Origin: Hetaerina americana
Lineage: Eukaryota; Arthropoda; Insecta; Odonata; Calopterygidae
DNA length: 64,000 nucleotides
Reading direction: 5' to 3'
Assembly (NCBI GenBank): GCA_022747635.1
Contig: JAKTNV010000014.1
Span: forward strand, 10,980,610 to 11,044,609
This document shows positions 54,436 to 62,965 of this stretch, in pieces (position 1 is the first letter of the stretch; each line of letters opens with the position of its first letter). The translations under genes were made by a program, and so were the position numbers. Below the pieces are notes generated by a model. That model searched no databases and was not told where the DNA came from. It saw only the letters and a program-made list of their open reading frames with translations.

Positions 54436-57197
54436 ATAGCATTAATTTATTTTGCCAAAATGTGCGATGTTTACGTAATAAGATAACGGAGATAGAGGCA
54501 ATAGTCAAACATGGTGGCTACAATGTGCTATGTTTCAATGAGCACTGGATCACGAAAAATGAATTTGATGTGTATAAAATTAGTGATTTTGGCTTAGCAT
54601 CTTTCTACTGCCGATCTGTAGCAAAAAACGGTGGTACCTGTATTTATGTCTTGAAAGGTATGCCCTTCAAGGTAATTGACTTGGACAAATTCTGTCTGGA
54701 ATTGCACTTTGAAATATCTGCGATCATATTGAAGGACCTGAACTTGATCATTGCTTCTGTGTATCGCTCCCCTAATGGTGTTTTTGAACACTTCTGCAAT
54801 CAACTGGAACTAGTACTATCCCTATTCTTGACTCTGAAAGCCAATATCATAATTTGTGGAGATCTCAACATTGACATAACACTAAAAACTAGTGATTGTC
54901 AGGTTCTTGAAAATCTTTTGCTTTCTTATAATTTATACTGGGCAAACAAACAGCCTACTCGACTTTCTGCCTGCCTAGATAATGTAATTACCAATTATGG
55001 TCCTGAACTGTACAGTATAAGTGTTATTGACTATCTCCTATCTGACCATCAAGGTATAAGCTTCACTTTTAATACTCAAATAACTCAAAAGATATATCCA
55101 AATAGAGGTAAAACCATAATTGTGAGGCCCATAACAATAGAAGGTTTAGAGAGTTTCCAACTGCTTCTATCTTGTATTGATTGGCATGGTTTTTGCACAG
55201 ACTCTGTAGAACAAACATGTTTTTCAAGTTTTTTAGGTAATTTCCTAGGCATTTTTGAACAATGCTTTCCTAAAAAAATTCTAAACTCTATCCCCACTAA
55301 AAATAAAAAAAATCTCTGGTATACTGGGGAGTTATTAGCTCTTAGAAATGATTTACTTAGTTACTACCACTCTTACAAAACCAGTGGAAGCCGGCATGAC
55401 AAAGAGGCCTACTTGAAATACAAAAGAGATTATTATAATTTAGTTAGGTGTGCAAAAAATAATGCTTACAAGGATTTTATATTGAATGCAAAAAATAAAC
55501 AAAAGGCAGCATGGAGTGTAATCAATCAAGAAGTTGGTCATGGTAATGGAAAAGAAAATCTTCCTTTCACCCCAGATGCTGTAAATAATTTTTTCTTAAA
55601 AGCTGTTGAAGACAATTTGTTCTCTCGAAAAGTTGATGCTGCCAATATTGGTAATATGCTGCAAAATCTTCCTCCGAATAATTTAAATTTTAAATGGAAT
55701 TTTGTTACTCCACTTGATATTATATCGACTGTTAAAAAATTTAAAAAATCCAACAGTAAGGATATTTATGGTCTTTCTAACTCCCTAATAAAGGACATTA
55801 TTGTGCTCATTGCGGAACCATTAGCAATGTTAGTCAATTTATGTTTTGAGACAGGAGATTTTCCAACAGCTCTAAAATATTCCAAAACAGTACCTGTCTA
55901 TAAGAAAGGTGATAAAGATGATTTAGCTAACTACCGCCCCATTTCCATAGTCCCCGTTTTTGGTAAAATTTTTGAAGCTATTATGAAAGATCAAATATGT
56001 AATTTTTTTGAGTTAAATAATCTCTTTTCCAAATCCCAGTACGGCTTTCGATCTGGGAAATCTACAATTTTGGCAGTAGAGTCCATAGTTAATTATGTCA
56101 TTAATGCATTTGAAGAAAAGGAATCAGTCTCAGTGACACTATGTGATCTTAGTAAGGCCTTCGACTGTGTTAATCATTCAATATTACTAACAAAGCTAGA
56201 ATATTATGGTATTAAGGGAGTTGCACTGAAACTAATGAAGTCATATTTGGATGATCGCCACCAATTGGTTGAACTTGATGGCTGTCGGTCTGCAGCTCTT
56301 AAAGTAAAATGTGGTGTACCACAGGGCTCTGTGCTTGGCCCAGTACTTTTCATTATCATGATTAATGATTTGCCCTGTAATATGAAACCTAGATCTGTTT
56401 TATATGCTGATGACACTACTTTTGTGCAAAAGTGTCAACGTCCAGAAGATGCAAAGTTACGATCTAGCGCTACCCAAAAACAGGCTAAGGAATGGTTTGA
56501 TGTTAATCATTTACAATTAAATACTAACAAAACTCAGCATATTGTGTGCAGTCTTAAATCAAAAACAACTGATATTGAAACTGCTAAAATACTAGGAATT
56601 TATATTGATACAAAACTTAATTGGGAGACTCACATCAGTCAGACCTGTAATAAACTTAGTAAAGCTGTTTATATGTTAAGAAAGCTCAACTTTATCATTT
56701 CAAATGAGTATCGTTTAACACTTTACCATGCCTTCTTTCAATGTCATTTGAATTATGGTGTTGAGTTATGGGGTCATTCCCCTCATGTTAAACAAATTTT
56801 GCTACTGCAAAAGAGAGCTATTCGCTCTCTTGCTAATATACCACCACGTGATTCCTGCAAACCTTTTTTTATTAGGTATAGAATCATGACTGTATTTTGT
56901 TTGTATATCTTTAAGGCTCTGATTCATGTGAAAGTTAATCTAGAAACTTACCAATTAAGGTCCAACCTCCATAACTATTCCACAAGAGGTAAATCGAATC
57001 TAAATACTACTTATTGTAGATTGTCATCAACTTACAACACATTTCACAATATGAACATACGACTGTATAACTATCTGCCTACTCAGTTGAAATCAGATGG
57101 TATCCAGAGTTTCAAGAATAGGGTATATACCTGGTTACTTGCTCACCCACTTTACTCATTGGATGAATTCTTTTGTGACAATCTTCATCACATTTAA
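54432..57197 (+). CDS. LINE-C ORF2: APE endonuclease and reverse transcriptase
   Basis: About 921 codons after the ORF1 stop. The endonuclease (about residues 1-210) shows the expected motifs: Asn in FCQNVRCLRNK, Glu in CFNEHW, VYRSP, GDLNIDI, and SDHQG. The RT core (about 480-720) has VPVYKKGDKDDLANYRPISI, QYGFRSGKST, DLSKAFDCVNH with the first catalytic Asp, GVPQGSVLGP, and an intact LYADDTTF. A C-terminal domain follows (LNYGVELWGHS, LLLQKRAIRSL, PPRDSCKPFF). All catalytic residues are present and no stop interrupts it. No AUG precedes the endonuclease motifs; a GTG at 54462 is unlikely to be a real start. This copy could be retrotransposition-competent if readthrough works. Confidence 0.92.
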   Translation, partial: LDSINLFCQNVRCLRNKITEIEAIVKHGGYNVLCFNEHWITKNEFDVYKISDFGLASFYCRSVAKNGGTCIYVLKGMPFKVIDLDKFCLELHFEISAIILKDLNLIIASVYRSPNGVFEHFCNQLELVLSLFLTLKANIIICGDLNIDITLKTSDCQVLENLLLSYNLYWANKQPTRLSACLDNVITNYGPELYSISVIDYLLSDHQGISFTFNTQITQKIYPNRGKTIIVRPITIEGLESFQLLLSCIDWHGFCTDSVEQTCFSSFLGNFLGIFEQCFPKKILNSIPTKNKKNLWYTGELLALRNDLLSYYHSYKTSGSRHDKEAYLKYKRDYYNLVRCAKNNAYKDFILNAKNKQKAAWSVINQEVGHGNGKENLPFTPDAVNNFFLKAVEDNLFSRKVDAANIGNMLQNLPPNNLNFKWNFVTPLDIISTVKKFKKSNSKDIYGLSNSLIKDIIVLIAEPLAMLVNLCFETGDFPTALKYSKTVPVYKKGDKDDLANYRPISIVPVFGKIFEAIMKDQICNFFELNNLFSKSQYGFRSGKSTILAVESIVNYVINAFEEKESVSVTLCDLSKAFDCVNHSILLTKLEYYGIKGVALKLMKSYLDDRHQLVELDGCRSAALKVKCGVPQGSVLGPVLFIIMINDLPCNMKPRSVLYADDTTFVQKCQRPEDAKLRSSATQKQAKEWFDVNHLQLNTNKTQHIVCSLKSKTTDIETAKILGIYIDTKLNWETHISQTCNKLSKAVYMLRKLNFIISNEYRLTLYHAFFQCHLNYGVELWGHSPHVKQILLLQKRAIRSLANIPPRDSCKPFFIRYRIMTVFCLYIFKALIHVKVNLETYQLRSNLHNYSTRGKSNLNTTYCRLSSTYNTFHNMNIRLYNYLPTQLKSDGIQSFKNRVYTWLLAHPLYSLDEFFCDNLHHI

Positions 57198-57265
57198 GAA
57201 CTTATGTTTATATATTAAGTAATATTATGATTGACGACATTTAATATGGTTGTACCATTTTTAAA

Positions 57266-57301
57266 ATGAATAAAGTATTATTATTATTATTATTATTAAT
57301 A
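57266..57301 (+). repeat. LINE-C 3' end with (TTA)n tail and right target duplication
   Basis: AATGAATAAAG (polyadenylation-signal-like AATAAA) is followed by seven to eight TTA/ATT units. The last bases are the TTAATA duplication shared with 53398-53403. Confidence 0.88.
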
Positions 57302-57583
57302 TACCCAGCGAAATCTGCGGTCGCCGAACATTGCCTCAATAACGACCACAGAATAAACTTTACCGGCACGAAGAGGCTATGCCACTCCAACGGCTATTGG
57401 GATCGCGTGGTGAAAGAAGCCGTTGAAATCCGACTAGACACCAATAATTTCAACAGAGACAACGGCTTCCAAATCAGTAACACTTGGAAGCCAGTGCTAA
57501 AGAAAATAAAGAATGCACGGGAACGCACCCGATTGGCCGTAGCGGAGCACATTAACGCTTCCGACCAATCAGGTCACACCTGA
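57302..57583 (+). pseudogene. Penelope-like GIY-YIG endonuclease, C-terminal part (continued from 53403)
   Basis: Continues the interrupted endonuclease in the same frame: AKSAVAEHCLNNDHRINFTG, then GYWDRVVKEAVEIRLDTNNF with the conserved glutamate of the GIY-YIG family (EAVEIR). It ends at a stop at 57581-57583. Together with 53041-53403 it forms the endonuclease half of a Penelope protein, without the RT. Confidence 0.82.
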
Positions 57584-57813
57584 GCCTTGGCGGAGTATAC
57601 CAGGCCTTTTTTATCCTCTGAAAAGAAATTATTGACTGAAGGTTATTCCGCAAACGCTACCCTCTCTGTAGCCTGTCCTATTCTGTTGTTTCCAACCCGA
57701 GGAGGGAATGATCCTAAAACGGGGTTTCCGTATTGTTGTTGTTATGTTTTCCCTATATATTTTATATTTGCTCTCGTAACGCTGATTCTTTACGGAAATA
57801 AAACCTTTAAACT

Positions 57814-57829
57814 GAACTGAACTGAACTA
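57814..57829 (+). repeat. (ACTGA)n short tandem repeat
   Basis: AACTGAACTGAACTGA follows AATAAAACCTTTAA. This looks like the 3' tail of a small unidentified LINE fragment (about 57640-57830) inserted between the endonuclease and the ribozyme-like motifs. Confidence 0.75.
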
Positions 57830-57837
57830 TGCTCTGC

Positions 57838-57895
57838 ACTTCACCCTGAAGACGATGGCAGAGTCAGCCTTCGAAACATCGATGTACTGCAACCT
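57838..57895 (+). ncRNA. Hammerhead-ribozyme-like motif 1 of the Penelope-like element
   Basis: CUGAAGA (fits CUGANGA), one extra C, a hairpin GAUGGC/GCCUUC with one mismatch, then GAAAC. The next bases ACAUCGAUGU can fold as a short stem III followed by UA, a possible UH cleavage site. Penelope-like elements are known hosts of type I hammerheads with short stem III. The extra base before stem II is a concern. Confidence 0.5.
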
Positions 57896-57955
57896 GATCC
57901 GGTGGGAAACCCGAGAGAACTTCTTGAATAAAGTGGACTGCGACTTGTTTAATTT

Positions 57956-57995
57956 GTACCTGATGATGACGCTTGAGCGTTGAAACCGGTTGTAC
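57956..57995 (+). ncRNA. Hammerhead-ribozyme-like motif 2 of the Penelope-like element
   Basis: GUAC (57956-57959) precedes CUGAUGA (57960-57966), one extra U, a hairpin GACGC/GCGUU with a UUGA loop, GAAAC, CGGUU and GUAC (57992-57995). The two GUAC segments can pair as stem I. Sequence and spacing resemble the palindrome core at 9625-9677, with different stem I bases that still pair. Confidence 0.55.
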
Positions 57996-58005
57996 GCAAA
58001 TAAAA

Positions 58006-58042
58006 GACAGTGGAAAGATACATTGTATTCTTCATTTAATTA
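58006..58042 (+). repeat. Penelope-like terminal inverted repeat, right
   Basis: Exact reverse complement of 52591-52627. It follows the AAATAAAA motif after hammerhead-like motif 2. Confidence 0.95.
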
Positions 58043-58053
58043 GCATGAAACGA

Positions 58054-59548
58054 ACCAAAATTCTTTGAAAAATTAGCGTCCACAAAAGTGAACGATGTGG
58101 TATTTATAAAATATTTATGGAAAGATAACTCCTGTAGTTCGAACGGAGAATATGCTTACAACAAACAACTGTATCAAAACTTGTTTTTGTGCATTTTTCA
58201 TGGCCTCACACAAACACACCACATAATTTACTATATGTTTAAGAGGTTGGTCAATTAGTATTATTGGTTGGTTTAAATTTTCACATCGTACAAATTTACT
58301 AAAAATAAATATATTAAAAATGAACTAAATGGGAATTTCAATTTTTGTAATTCGCACGGTGGATTGAGACCAAAAAAAAGGTGGGCATGATTCAATTAAA
58401 AAAAATTAGAAAACTGCAATTTGACCTTCAAAGGTCAGCTAATTTAAATTGCCTATTTTAAGCTCTTGTTTTGAACAAATGTGTCTCAAACTAGAAATGG
58501 ATTTTATAGGTTATGTGTACGCACGAAGAAGTGTTGTCACCGCGAGAAGAATATTGTTTTTTTCACCTTAAGATGCAATACATCTGGAAAGCAGAGGTAT
58601 TTATTGAAATACAAACTATTTGGTACATTTCAATCTTTCAATATTCATGATTGAAAAATGAATTATGACATGCAAGGCCACTATTGGTGTACATACTTCT
58701 CAGGGTCGTCCTAGCGCCATCAAGGAGCTGGCATCCAAGTTCATGTTGAATAATGGAACCGATATTGTCTAACTAAGATTCATCAGACCTCACTGATCCT
58801 GGAGAGAAGATAAATTTAACGGAATGTGCGTTTATCGTCGTAAGAGAAAGGAATTTGCAGGTGTAAATTGAGAACCGGGTACTTCGGCACGCTATTTTCA
58901 CCTCCCGCACGCAGTCGCAACGGACGCTGAAAATGGTGCGTCACGGTTCTGGCTGCTGCAGGCGGAGGAACATCTACGTAAGTACCCGCAATCCGCCGAG
59001 AGGGTGAGAGGAGGCGGGTGTTAGATCACCGCCCAAAATAAGGTGAGAAAAAATCCCGCAGTTATATTTTGTATAGAAATTGGTTTACTATTTTATTTTT
59101 TGTGTACCCTTCAGAGAAGAAAGTAAGTTTTTTATGAAAAAGTCATCTCAAAATTTCAAAGAATACATGTTTTCAAGTCCTATTGATACGATTTTATCAT
59201 TTCCTAATTGATGTCTTTGTCTAAGAGTAATATTATATTAGGATTTTGTGAGCAGGCAAACTCAAAAGTGAAGTTATGATCGTTCACGATACTTGCATAT
59301 TAAGTAAAAGATCTCTCCTCCATACCGAGTAATCGGCCGACTTAGTCTCCTGGTTCGTATGCCGTTATCAAATAACCTTCCTTACCCTATCAGCGTTTTA
59401 TTTAGCATATAATTTCAGCGTTTGGTAAACGCAAAGTCACATCAGAGGATTGCAATTGCTTGAGAGAATTAATGATGTCACGATGGACTCCTCTCCTTGA
59501 GAAACATTTTCTTGCTTAAAGAGTATCGAGCGCAGCGAAAATGAAATA
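58054..59548. other. Non-coding stretch with GC-rich patch at 58880-59040
   Basis: AT-rich apart from a CpG-rich patch at 58880-59040 (CCTCCCGCACGCAGTCGCAA and following). No gene was recognised. Confidence 0.4.
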
Positions 59549-59550
59549 TA

Positions 59551-60100
59551 CAGGGTTCGTCCGGAAAATAAGTGTACTGAGCTCAGGAAAAAAAATTTAT
59601 TACACTTTTACATATCTTAAGCTAATATTCCTCAAAATAGGACCCTTGTGAGTCGATACACTTGTTCCAGCGGCGTTCCCATTCCTGGAACGCTCCCGCG
59701 AAGGAATCATCGGGAACCTCTCGAAGACTCGTCGTCGACCTCTTCTCTGCCCTCCACGAACATCTTGTGCCACCGAAAGATCATGTTTCTGGACATGGCT
59801 GACTCCCCGTAAGCCTGGTTAATCATACCGACAGTTTCGGTAGACGATTTCCCAAGCTTTACCGCAAATTTGATGGAATAACGCTGCTCCAAAAACTTCG
59901 GCATCGCGTTCCGTGACGTGGGTCGAGCGTGGAGGTTCGCGTTAACAGAGCTCCTCACTACACCACAGCTCAGAGCCGACTGCCTTTTTCAGCGTCGCTT
60001 GCCAACATACCCCCCTCCAATCGCAGCCCGTCAGAGCGGTGCTGGGCGCGCCTGGAGCGGCGGGAAAAAATCAGTACACTTATTTTCCGGACGAACCCTG
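59551..60100 (-). mobile_element. Internally deleted mariner derivative, second family
   Basis: Terminal inverted repeats CAGGGTTCGTCCGGAAAATA, continuing to GTACTGA, are flanked by TA at 59549-59550 and 60101-60102. At 550 bp it retains coding for the N-terminal HTH of a mariner transposase and, after a deletion, for the last residues (WERRWNKCIDSQGSYFEE at about 59690-59635, minus strand). Repeats and protein differ from the 23088/29788 family. Confidence 0.92.
59707..59904 (-). CDS. Truncated mariner transposase, HTH domain only (second family)
   Basis: 65 codons from the ATG at 59904: MPKFLEQRYSIKFAVKLGKS, ETVGMINQAYGESAMSRNMI, FRWHKMFVEGREEVDDESSR. This is the first HTH of mariner transposases. 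The GREEVxDDPRSGRP motif is broken off at the deletion, and neither the second HTH nor the catalytic domain is present. An upstream GTG (59958) would extend the frame but is not a likely start. Confidence 0.8.
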   Translation of the reverse strand: MPKFLEQRYSIKFAVKLGKSSTETVGMINQAYGESAMSRNMIFRWHKMFVEGREEVDDESSRGSR

Positions 60101-60102
60101 TA

Positions 60103-62069
60103 TTACGACGTTGCAGTTGGCATCTGAACGTAAACAGACTTAAAAAAATCATATTTGGTAAAGTCACACGCGTGACCTCTACCAAGTCACCTGCCTGTTC
60201 TTAACTGCAGTGCAATGCCGTCCCAAGAAGTGCAACGGGAATACCACGAGTCTTTAAAAGTGCACGTATTGTTTTATCAGTGCGTCTAAGACGTCTTTGA
60301 AGGCAAGACCATTGCAAAAGTATTTAGAACAGCTTCATAAGGACTTAAAAAGGACAGAAATGGTATAGGGAGAGAGGGAATCAGCACTAGACATAGAGAA
60401 GAATGTCGGGTTACGGTAAACCAATCTGCGGATTGACATAGTGATGATAATGAGTGCCCTCTTTATTCCGGAGGTTTTGGCGCGAAAGAATATGCATTCA
60501 GAAGCCAGTTCATTCCGTCAATCAAAGAGTGACTAAATATAAAAATATCGCCAAATGGTAGCTTTGAATGTTTCAATCGGTGGATTTGTTTCATTCCTTA
60601 CAAGAAAGCAACATTGAAGATGGTTTTTTATCTAAAACGGAGAGAGCTAGCTGAAACATGCCGAAAATATCTAGCGTTTTCGGAAAATAAGGAAGAAAGG
60701 CCAACCAGTATAGTCTTTTAAAAACTGAAGGTTCATATTATCCAATTTCTTCCATGTCAGTAAAGAGAAATATGAGACGCTCCTTTTTAAAATGAAGATA
60801 AGGCTGCGTCACGGAAGTGCAATATTTTCTTCACCTCAAACACACACGGGGTTGTAAAAACATGAATGGAATTCCCTTACTACATTATTTTAGGTTTAGT
60901 CTCCGAACACGTTTCGTACCCGTGGCCCTCTAGTAAAACCGTTCTCTGAGGTACATAAGTGATCGTACAGAGAGGGGTAAGGTTGAATTGCTGATGAAAA
61001 ATACGGGTGGATCTGAGCTACGCAACCGGAATACATCAGAGAGAGAGAGGCGCAATGAAGATTTAATGGAGCTCTTTTCTGATTCAGTGAAGACTACGCT
61101 CACAAGAACCTTTAAAAATAGAAATGTTTAAAGAGTTAACCATAAATCATAGATACAAAGGCCATCCACTATCTTCATTATGGGTGGAGATCTCTCTAAA
61201 TTTAAGTACAAAAAACTCATGAATCGGCAAGGTGAATTTGTGACATGAATATCCATCGCATTCAAGAATTCGCCAAAGCAAAGTAGTGTTGCTACCTGAG
61301 TCCTGAATCCTGCCGAACACTAGTAGAGACCTCAGCTGTAATCGATCTTTAGGCTTTGTGAGACGTCAAAGCATGCTCATGATGTAGGATACAGATCATG
61401 GGCAGTCAGTTGAATGGGAAAGAGCGTGTTAACCTCATTATGCTATCCAATGGTTGCTTCTAAAGATATTCAGACCTAACAAAATAAAAATAATATATTT
61501 GAACCAAAATTATGACTACCACGAATTTGTTCCACGTTAAATACTTTGCCATCGGAATTTGCGGAAATGTAAAATTTCTTAAAACTAGAGGCCATGATAT
61601 ACAACATTTTGTTCGAAATTTAAGGCTATAGTTTGTAACAGAAAGCGCTGTGGTATACATTTCTACGCAAAACATTTCAAAGTAGAAGTTTGTAGAATAT
61701 GCAAGTATACCTGTATAGCCACTGAGGATTCTGCTACTTCTGGAACTAATGTTCGCATGTGAGGCATAAAGTGATACGTTGGATGGCTAGTGGAGAGGCT
61801 GCAAATGCACTCTCTGGCATCTCTACCCAAAGATACTGTGTTGTGTGTGGTACACTACGTGCCGCAATGGCTTAAAATGCGCTGATCCTTAAAGAGTTCC
61901 TCATAGTTAAGCACATAAGTTCGTGTTATCAAAACTACGTGCACATATCAGGGAAAATACATTCATTATTTATTTTGAAATATTAGACACCTAATTCCCT
62001 TCAAATAAATCAGTACGAAAGCTTCTCTTTTCAGATAACTTGAGCTTTACTTTCAAAATTTATTTCATC
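60103..62069. other. Non-coding stretch, nothing recognised
   Basis: AT-rich sequence with short frames lacking domains. No RNA or repeat was recognised. Confidence 0.5.
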
Positions 62070-62965
62070 TCCTAGACATTTTTAACGACATTAACTCCGT
62101 AGTTACAAGTAAGATACGTTTATTTGCCAACGATGCAGTGGTTTACCATGATATCCGTGATCGTGAGGACAAAGTTAATTTTTCAGATGCCCTTATTACT
62201 ATACAACGCTGGTGCGACGCTTGACAATTAGAATTAAACTTAAAAAAGTGCATAGTCTTATATTTTTGGAAAAAGAGCAGTTCCCTCCCGAGCGCCCACT
62301 GTATTGGGAACACTGAAATGGTATATGTAGACTCAATTAAATACTTAGGCACTACCCTCACTCACGATCTCTCCTGGGTTAAACACATACAGGGGATATG
62401 CGAACAAACTAGCAAAAAATTAGGATTTATTAGAAGAGCACTTGGGAAATGTGATGAAAAGGCCAAAGAGAAATGTTTTCTTTCGCTGGTTAGGCCTTAT
62501 TTAAAATATGCTGCTAGTATATGGGATCCTCACGAAGTTGGAATAATTGCCGAATTGGATCGCGAGCAGCGTAGAAGAGCTAGATTTGTAAAATGTTGTA
62601 TTGATAAACTCAGCGACGTATCAAAATTATTGAAGGAGCTAGACTGGGAACCACTCACGGAGGGAAGGTTACATTACAGATTGAAGCTCTTGCATGCATT
62701 GGAAGGGCGTCTCTGTAGCAGTGATATTGAAAATGAATTATTACCCCATCGTACGATGGTAGGACAGTTCATGTATATAAAATTAAGTTAATTAAGTGTA
62801 GAACAGATTGATTTAAGATGCCATTTTTTTCACGAACGATAAAGGACCATAATAACATTGTCCGAGCGCGGTAGGGCCATGTTCGGGTAAAATTATTCTG
62901 GTGTATGACCACCCAGTGCCACATCCTAGCGGTGGCTTGCAAGGTACATGAATAAATAAAGAAAA
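62070..62965 (+). mobile_element. LINE-B, best-preserved 3' part
   Basis: A CR1/Jockey-like LINE from just before the RT YADD motif to the 3' end. It is the reference for the LINE-B fragments at 2700-3440, 28858-28912, 31175-31560 and 33850-34060. The 3' UTR contains CCTAGCGGTGGCTTGCAAGG and ends in an AATAAATAAAG tail. Confidence 0.82.
62100..62791 (+). pseudogene. LINE-B reverse transcriptase C-terminal part
   Basis: A broken frame with RLFANDAVVYHDI, where the usual FADDAV has Asn for the first Asp. A stop follows near 62222 (WCDA then stop), then an open stretch from 62318: DSIKYLGTTLTHDLSWVKHI, KLGFIRRALGKCDEKAKEKC, LVRPYLKYAASIWDPHE, LDREQRRRARFVKC, LKLLHALEGRL. This is the RT thumb and C-terminal domain of CR1/Jockey-type elements. 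Inactive because of the active-site change and the stop. Confidence 0.82.

Larger units (their letters stand above)
53404..57295 (+). mobile_element. LINE-C, apparently full-length CR1/Jockey-group LINE
   Basis: 3892 bp bounded by TTAATA duplications. It has a 35-bp 5' UTR, ORF1 (PHD finger and RRM-like region), a UGA stop, in-frame ORF2 (APE endonuclease and RT), a 3' UTR of about 70 bp and a (TTA)n tail. No frame-disrupting lesion was seen, unlike every other LINE in the window, so it is probably a young and possibly active insertion. The 5' end has a 17-bp sequence ATGATCATATTCTAAGA at 53404-53420 nearly repeated at 53423-53439. Confidence 0.9.
52553..58043 (+). mobile_element. Penelope-like element (fragments), disrupted by LINE-C
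   Basis: A possible target duplication CATGAAACGA lies on both sides (52543-52552 and 58044-58053). A 37-bp sequence at 52591-52627 is an exact reverse complement of 58006-58042, the inverted-end arrangement seen in Penelope elements. Inside are two GIY-YIG endonuclease segments, two hammerhead-like motifs near the right end, and the inserted LINE-C. The RT part is absent, so only pieces remain. Confidence 0.7.

Noticed and set aside
54462..54464. GTG at 54462 as the start codon of LINE-C ORF2
   Set aside because: The upstream in-frame codons already contain the conserved endonuclease opening (CQNVR), and GTG is not a normal start in animals. Readthrough of the UGA fits better.
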